Part shown: in pieces, positions 61,990 to 64,000 of the stretch
Position numbering within the stretch: the stretch's first letter is position 1
Layout of the letters: each line of letters starts with the position of its first letter
DNA from: CAVVST01 sp963750995
Lineage (GTDB): Bacteria; Acidobacteriota; Vicinamibacteria; Vicinamibacterales; UBA2999
Reading direction: 5' to 3'
Assembly (NCBI GenBank): GCA_963750995.1
Contig: CAVVST010000006.1
Span: 1 to 64,000 of the forward strand
DNA: 64,000 nt
Notes under the pieces: model-generated
What the model was told of the DNA's origin: nothing
The model's input: only the letters and a program-made list of their open reading frames with translations
The model's database searches: none
Translations under genes and position numbers: made by a program

Positions 61990-63459
61990 ATGCCGCAACT
62001 CAATCCCGACATCGATCATCTGCTGCGCCGCGCCGGATTCGGCGCCAGCGCCGCGGACGCGTCGACCTTCCGCGACATGTCGCTCGCCGCCGCGGTGGAC
62101 CATCTCGTCGACTACGAAGGCAGACCCGACGACGTCGATGCACGAATCGGACGGCCGGATCACGTGCAGGTAACGACCAAGGACGCCTTCACTCCGGACA
62201 TCGACATCGACGACGCGCGCCAGCGCTGGATGTTTCGCATGATTCACACGCGGCGTCCGCTGCAGGAAAAGATGGCGGTGTTCTGGCACAACCACTTCGC
62301 GACCGCCTACAGCAAGCTGGCCGCCGACTCCGGCACGCAGCAGGCGGCCAAGATGCTCGCGCACAAGCCCGGCGTGCTCCGAGGGCCGCAGGGGCAGATT
62401 GAGCTTTTCCGCCAGTACGCGCTCGGCAACTTCCGCAACCTCCTGCTGGAGGTGGCGAGGGATCCCGCGATGCTGGTGTGGCTCGACGGTCAAACCAACA
62501 CCAAGGCGAAGCCGCAGGAAAACTTCGGCCGCGAAATCATGGAGCTCTTCACGGTCGGCGTCGGCTATTACACGGAGCAGGACGTCTACGCCGCCGCGCG
62601 TGTGTTCACCGGGTGGAATCTCCGGGGATCCGCGGAGTACCGCAAGGACGACTACGGGGACATCAACGCGTACCAGGAGTTCGTCTACAACGCCGACGAA
62701 CACGAAAGCAGCGCCAAGACATTTTCCTTCCCGATCTACAGCAACGGCAGCCGGACCATCCCGGAACGCAGCGTCGCGAACGGCATGCAGGACGGGATCG
62801 ATCTGATCAACGCCCTGGCGACCCATCCGGAAACGGCCCGCCGCCTGGCCCGGAAATTCTGGAGCTTCTTCGTCAGCGAGACGCAGACGCCGGATGCAGC
62901 CTTCCTCGACAGCGTGGCCGCCGTCTACCTGCAGAACCGCACCGAGATCAGGCCGGTCGTGCGGTACATCCTCACCTCGCCGTGGTTCACCAGCCCGTCG
63001 GCGCGCTACGCGCGCTATGCCTGGCCGGTGGAATACGTCACGCGCGCGATCAAAGAGGTCGGCTGGCAGAACCTCTCGCTCGACCGGGTGCGGTCGCCGC
63101 TGGCCAACATGGGCCAACTGCTCTTCGAGCCGCCCAATGTCGCCGGATGGCATCTCGGCGCCAATTGGTTCTCGACGGGAACGATGCTGGCGCGCATGAA
63201 TTTCGCCGCCACGCTCGCGTCCAGCCAGAAGGAGCACCTGGCCGCGACGCTGGAATCGGAGGGCGGCACGTCGCAGGGCTTGCTGACGGCGATGCTCAAT
63301 CGCGTGACACCGGCGCCGTTCGACCCGGGGCCGCAGCAGGCGCTGATGAACTACCTGCTTGCCGGCGGGTCGTGGACCGGCAACCCGGAACAGCTCAACA
63401 CCAGAGCCTCGGGACTGGCCCGCCTGCTCGTTGGCAGCGCCGAGTATCAGCTCGTCTAG
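61990..63459 (+). CDS. DUF1800 family protein
   Basis: A 489-residue protein with the DUF1800 blocks: DIDHLLRRAGFGASAADAS, MFRMIHTRRPLQEKMAVFWH then NHFATAYSKLA, FRQYALGNFRNLLLEVARDP, AMLVWLDGQTNTKAKPQENF, and GREIMELFTVGVGYYTEQDV. FTGWNLRG and ALATHPETARRLARKFWSF follow. The family always accompanies a DUF1501 protein and is of unknown function. No signal peptide is seen. It is followed by the DUF1501 gene nine bases on. Confidence 0.93.
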   Translation: MPQLNPDIDHLLRRAGFGASAADASTFRDMSLAAAVDHLVDYEGRPDDVDARIGRPDHVQVTTKDAFTPDIDIDDARQRWMFRMIHTRRPLQEKMAVFWHNHFATAYSKLAADSGTQQAAKMLAHKPGVLRGPQGQIELFRQYALGNFRNLLLEVARDPAMLVWLDGQTNTKAKPQENFGREIMELFTVGVGYYTEQDVYAAARVFTGWNLRGSAEYRKDDYGDINAYQEFVYNADEHESSAKTFSFPIYSNGSRTIPERSVANGMQDGIDLINALATHPETARRLARKFWSFFVSETQTPDAAFLDSVAAVYLQNRTEIRPVVRYILTSPWFTSPSARYARYAWPVEYVTRAIKEVGWQNLSLDRVRSPLANMGQLLFEPPNVAGWHLGANWFSTGTMLARMNFAATLASSQKEHLAATLESEGGTSQGLLTAMLNRVTPAPFDPGPQQALMNYLLAGGSWTGNPEQLNTRASGLARLLVGSAEYQLV

Positions 63460-63468
63460 AAAGGGACC

Positions 63469-64000
63469 ATGAGCGTATCTCGACGAATCTTCATCCGTGA
63501 CGGCGTCGCAACCCTCACGCTTGGTCTCGCCGCGCCGTCATTTCTGAGCGCGATCGCGCAGGCACAAGGCCTGCCGAACCGGCGCCTGGTCGTCGTTTAC
63601 CTGGGCGGCGGCAACGACTCGCTCAACACGCTGATCGGGTATCCGCGATCCGGCCTACTACAGCCGTCGTCCGTCGATTGCCGTGCCTGCGGGGCAGGTG
63701 CTGCAGGTGGGCACCGATGCCTCCGGTCAGGTGCTCGGTCTGCATCCGCGGCTGACCGGCCTGATGAACATCTTCAACGACGGGCGCCTGGCGCTCGTCC
63801 AGCGTACGGGTTACCCGAACTCGAGTCGCTCCCACTTCGAGGCCACCGACATCTGGGGTACCGCGAACCCGCAGACGATCACCGGCTCGGGCTGGCTCGG
63901 TCGCTACCTCGATACGCTTCCTCGGCCGCTCGATGCGCTGGCCGCGTGGAACACGACCGGCGACACGCCGCGCGCGCTTCTTTCCGGGCAGTCCGGTGTC
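63469..64000 (+). CDS. DUF1501 family protein, N-terminal part (frameshifted, cut by window edge)
   Basis: ATG 63469 follows AAAGGGACC. The product begins with a twin-arginine signal, SVSRRIFIRDGVATLTLGLA, then RLVVVYLGGGNDSLNTLI. A one-base extra near 63642 breaks the frame; the other frame continues RDPAYYSRRPSIAVPAGQVL, then LGLHPRLTGLMNIFNDGRLA, LVQRTGYPNSSRSHFEATDI and WGTANPQTITGSGWLGRYLD. These match DUF1501. The family is exported and possibly sulfatase-like. Its pairing with DUF1800 is standard. The C terminus is outside the window. Confidence 0.88.
   Translation, partial: MSVSRRIFIRDGVATLTLGLAAPSFLSAIAQAQGLPNRRLVVVYLGGGNDSLNTLIGYPRSGLLQPSSVDCRACGAGAAGGHRCLRSGARSASAADRPDEHLQRRAPGARPAYGLPELESLPLRGHRHLGYREPADDHRLGLARSLPRYASSAARCAGRVEHDRRHAARASFRAVRC

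Noticed and set aside
61615..63237. A 540-codon open frame on the minus strand
   Set aside because: It is antisense to the DUF1800 gene, which has clear family motifs. Its product is arginine- and histidine-rich and lacks any domain, as expected for a shadow frame in GC-rich DNA.
1..64000. Reading the frameshifted genes as true pseudogenes
   Set aside because: The shifts are single bases, occur in many unrelated and essential-looking genes, and the downstream frame always preserves the family sequence.

Overview
The window is GC-rich bacterial chromosome with the gene repertoire of an Acidobacteriota, most likely class Vicinamibacteria. This is inferred from gene content, not from a marker gene. 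The indicators are a Ser/Thr kinase with a TolB-like propeller paired with an ECF sigma factor, a VWFA-related surface protein, a DUF1800/DUF1501 pair, a DUF1080 protein, an ergothioneine pair (egtB, egtD) and a Tad/Flp pilus locus. No rRNA, tRNA, CRISPR array, transposase or integrase is visible.

Layout. 1-5.6 kb (minus strand) is a polysaccharide export operon: two small secreted or membrane-anchored proteins, an outer-membrane barrel, Wza, a Wzc tyrosine kinase and a Wzx-type flippase cut by the window edge. 5.9-10 kb holds an odd LuxR-type regulator, a secreted amidohydrolase, greB and a single-domain response regulator. 10-12.7 kb is egtD/egtB with a small zinc-ribbon protein. 12.7-20 kb holds a secreted GFWKNH protein, two paralogous sigma-54 activators without receiver domains, a RodZ-like HTH membrane protein and a secreted beta-propeller. 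20-31 kb is a mixed metabolic and signalling stretch. 30.9-44.9 kb (minus) is a full Tad pilus locus (flp, second pilin, cpaA, tadE, cpaB, cpaC, tadG, tadZ, tadA, tadB, tadC, a 33-codon membrane peptide, a TPR lipoprotein), followed on the same strand by an AAA ATPase and a secreted VWA protein. A double PilZ-like protein and a DUF192 protein lie upstream. 48-52.5 kb holds a PAP2 enzyme and a glycosyltransferase cluster with four unassigned envelope proteins. 52.5-56.5 kb is a hybrid histidine kinase plus a response-regulator phosphatase. 56.7-64 kb holds a haem dioxygenase/peroxidase and secreted enzymes, ending in DUF1800/DUF1501.

The most interesting regulatory signal is a set of sigma-54 (-24/-12) promoter candidates, each with GG-N10-GC spacing. 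They lie before both sigma-54 activators, the flp pilin, the GFWKNH protein, the beta-propeller and the surface glycosyltransferase. I infer a sigma-54 regulon for surface structures, with its own activators encoded here. The activators end in a shared C-terminal domain that is not the usual Fis helix-turn-helix.

Caution: at least 16 otherwise normal genes are split by one-base frameshifts, and reading across the shift restores the family sequence. This points to uncorrected indels in the assembly rather than gene decay. I annotate these genes as single CDSs and state where the shift lies.
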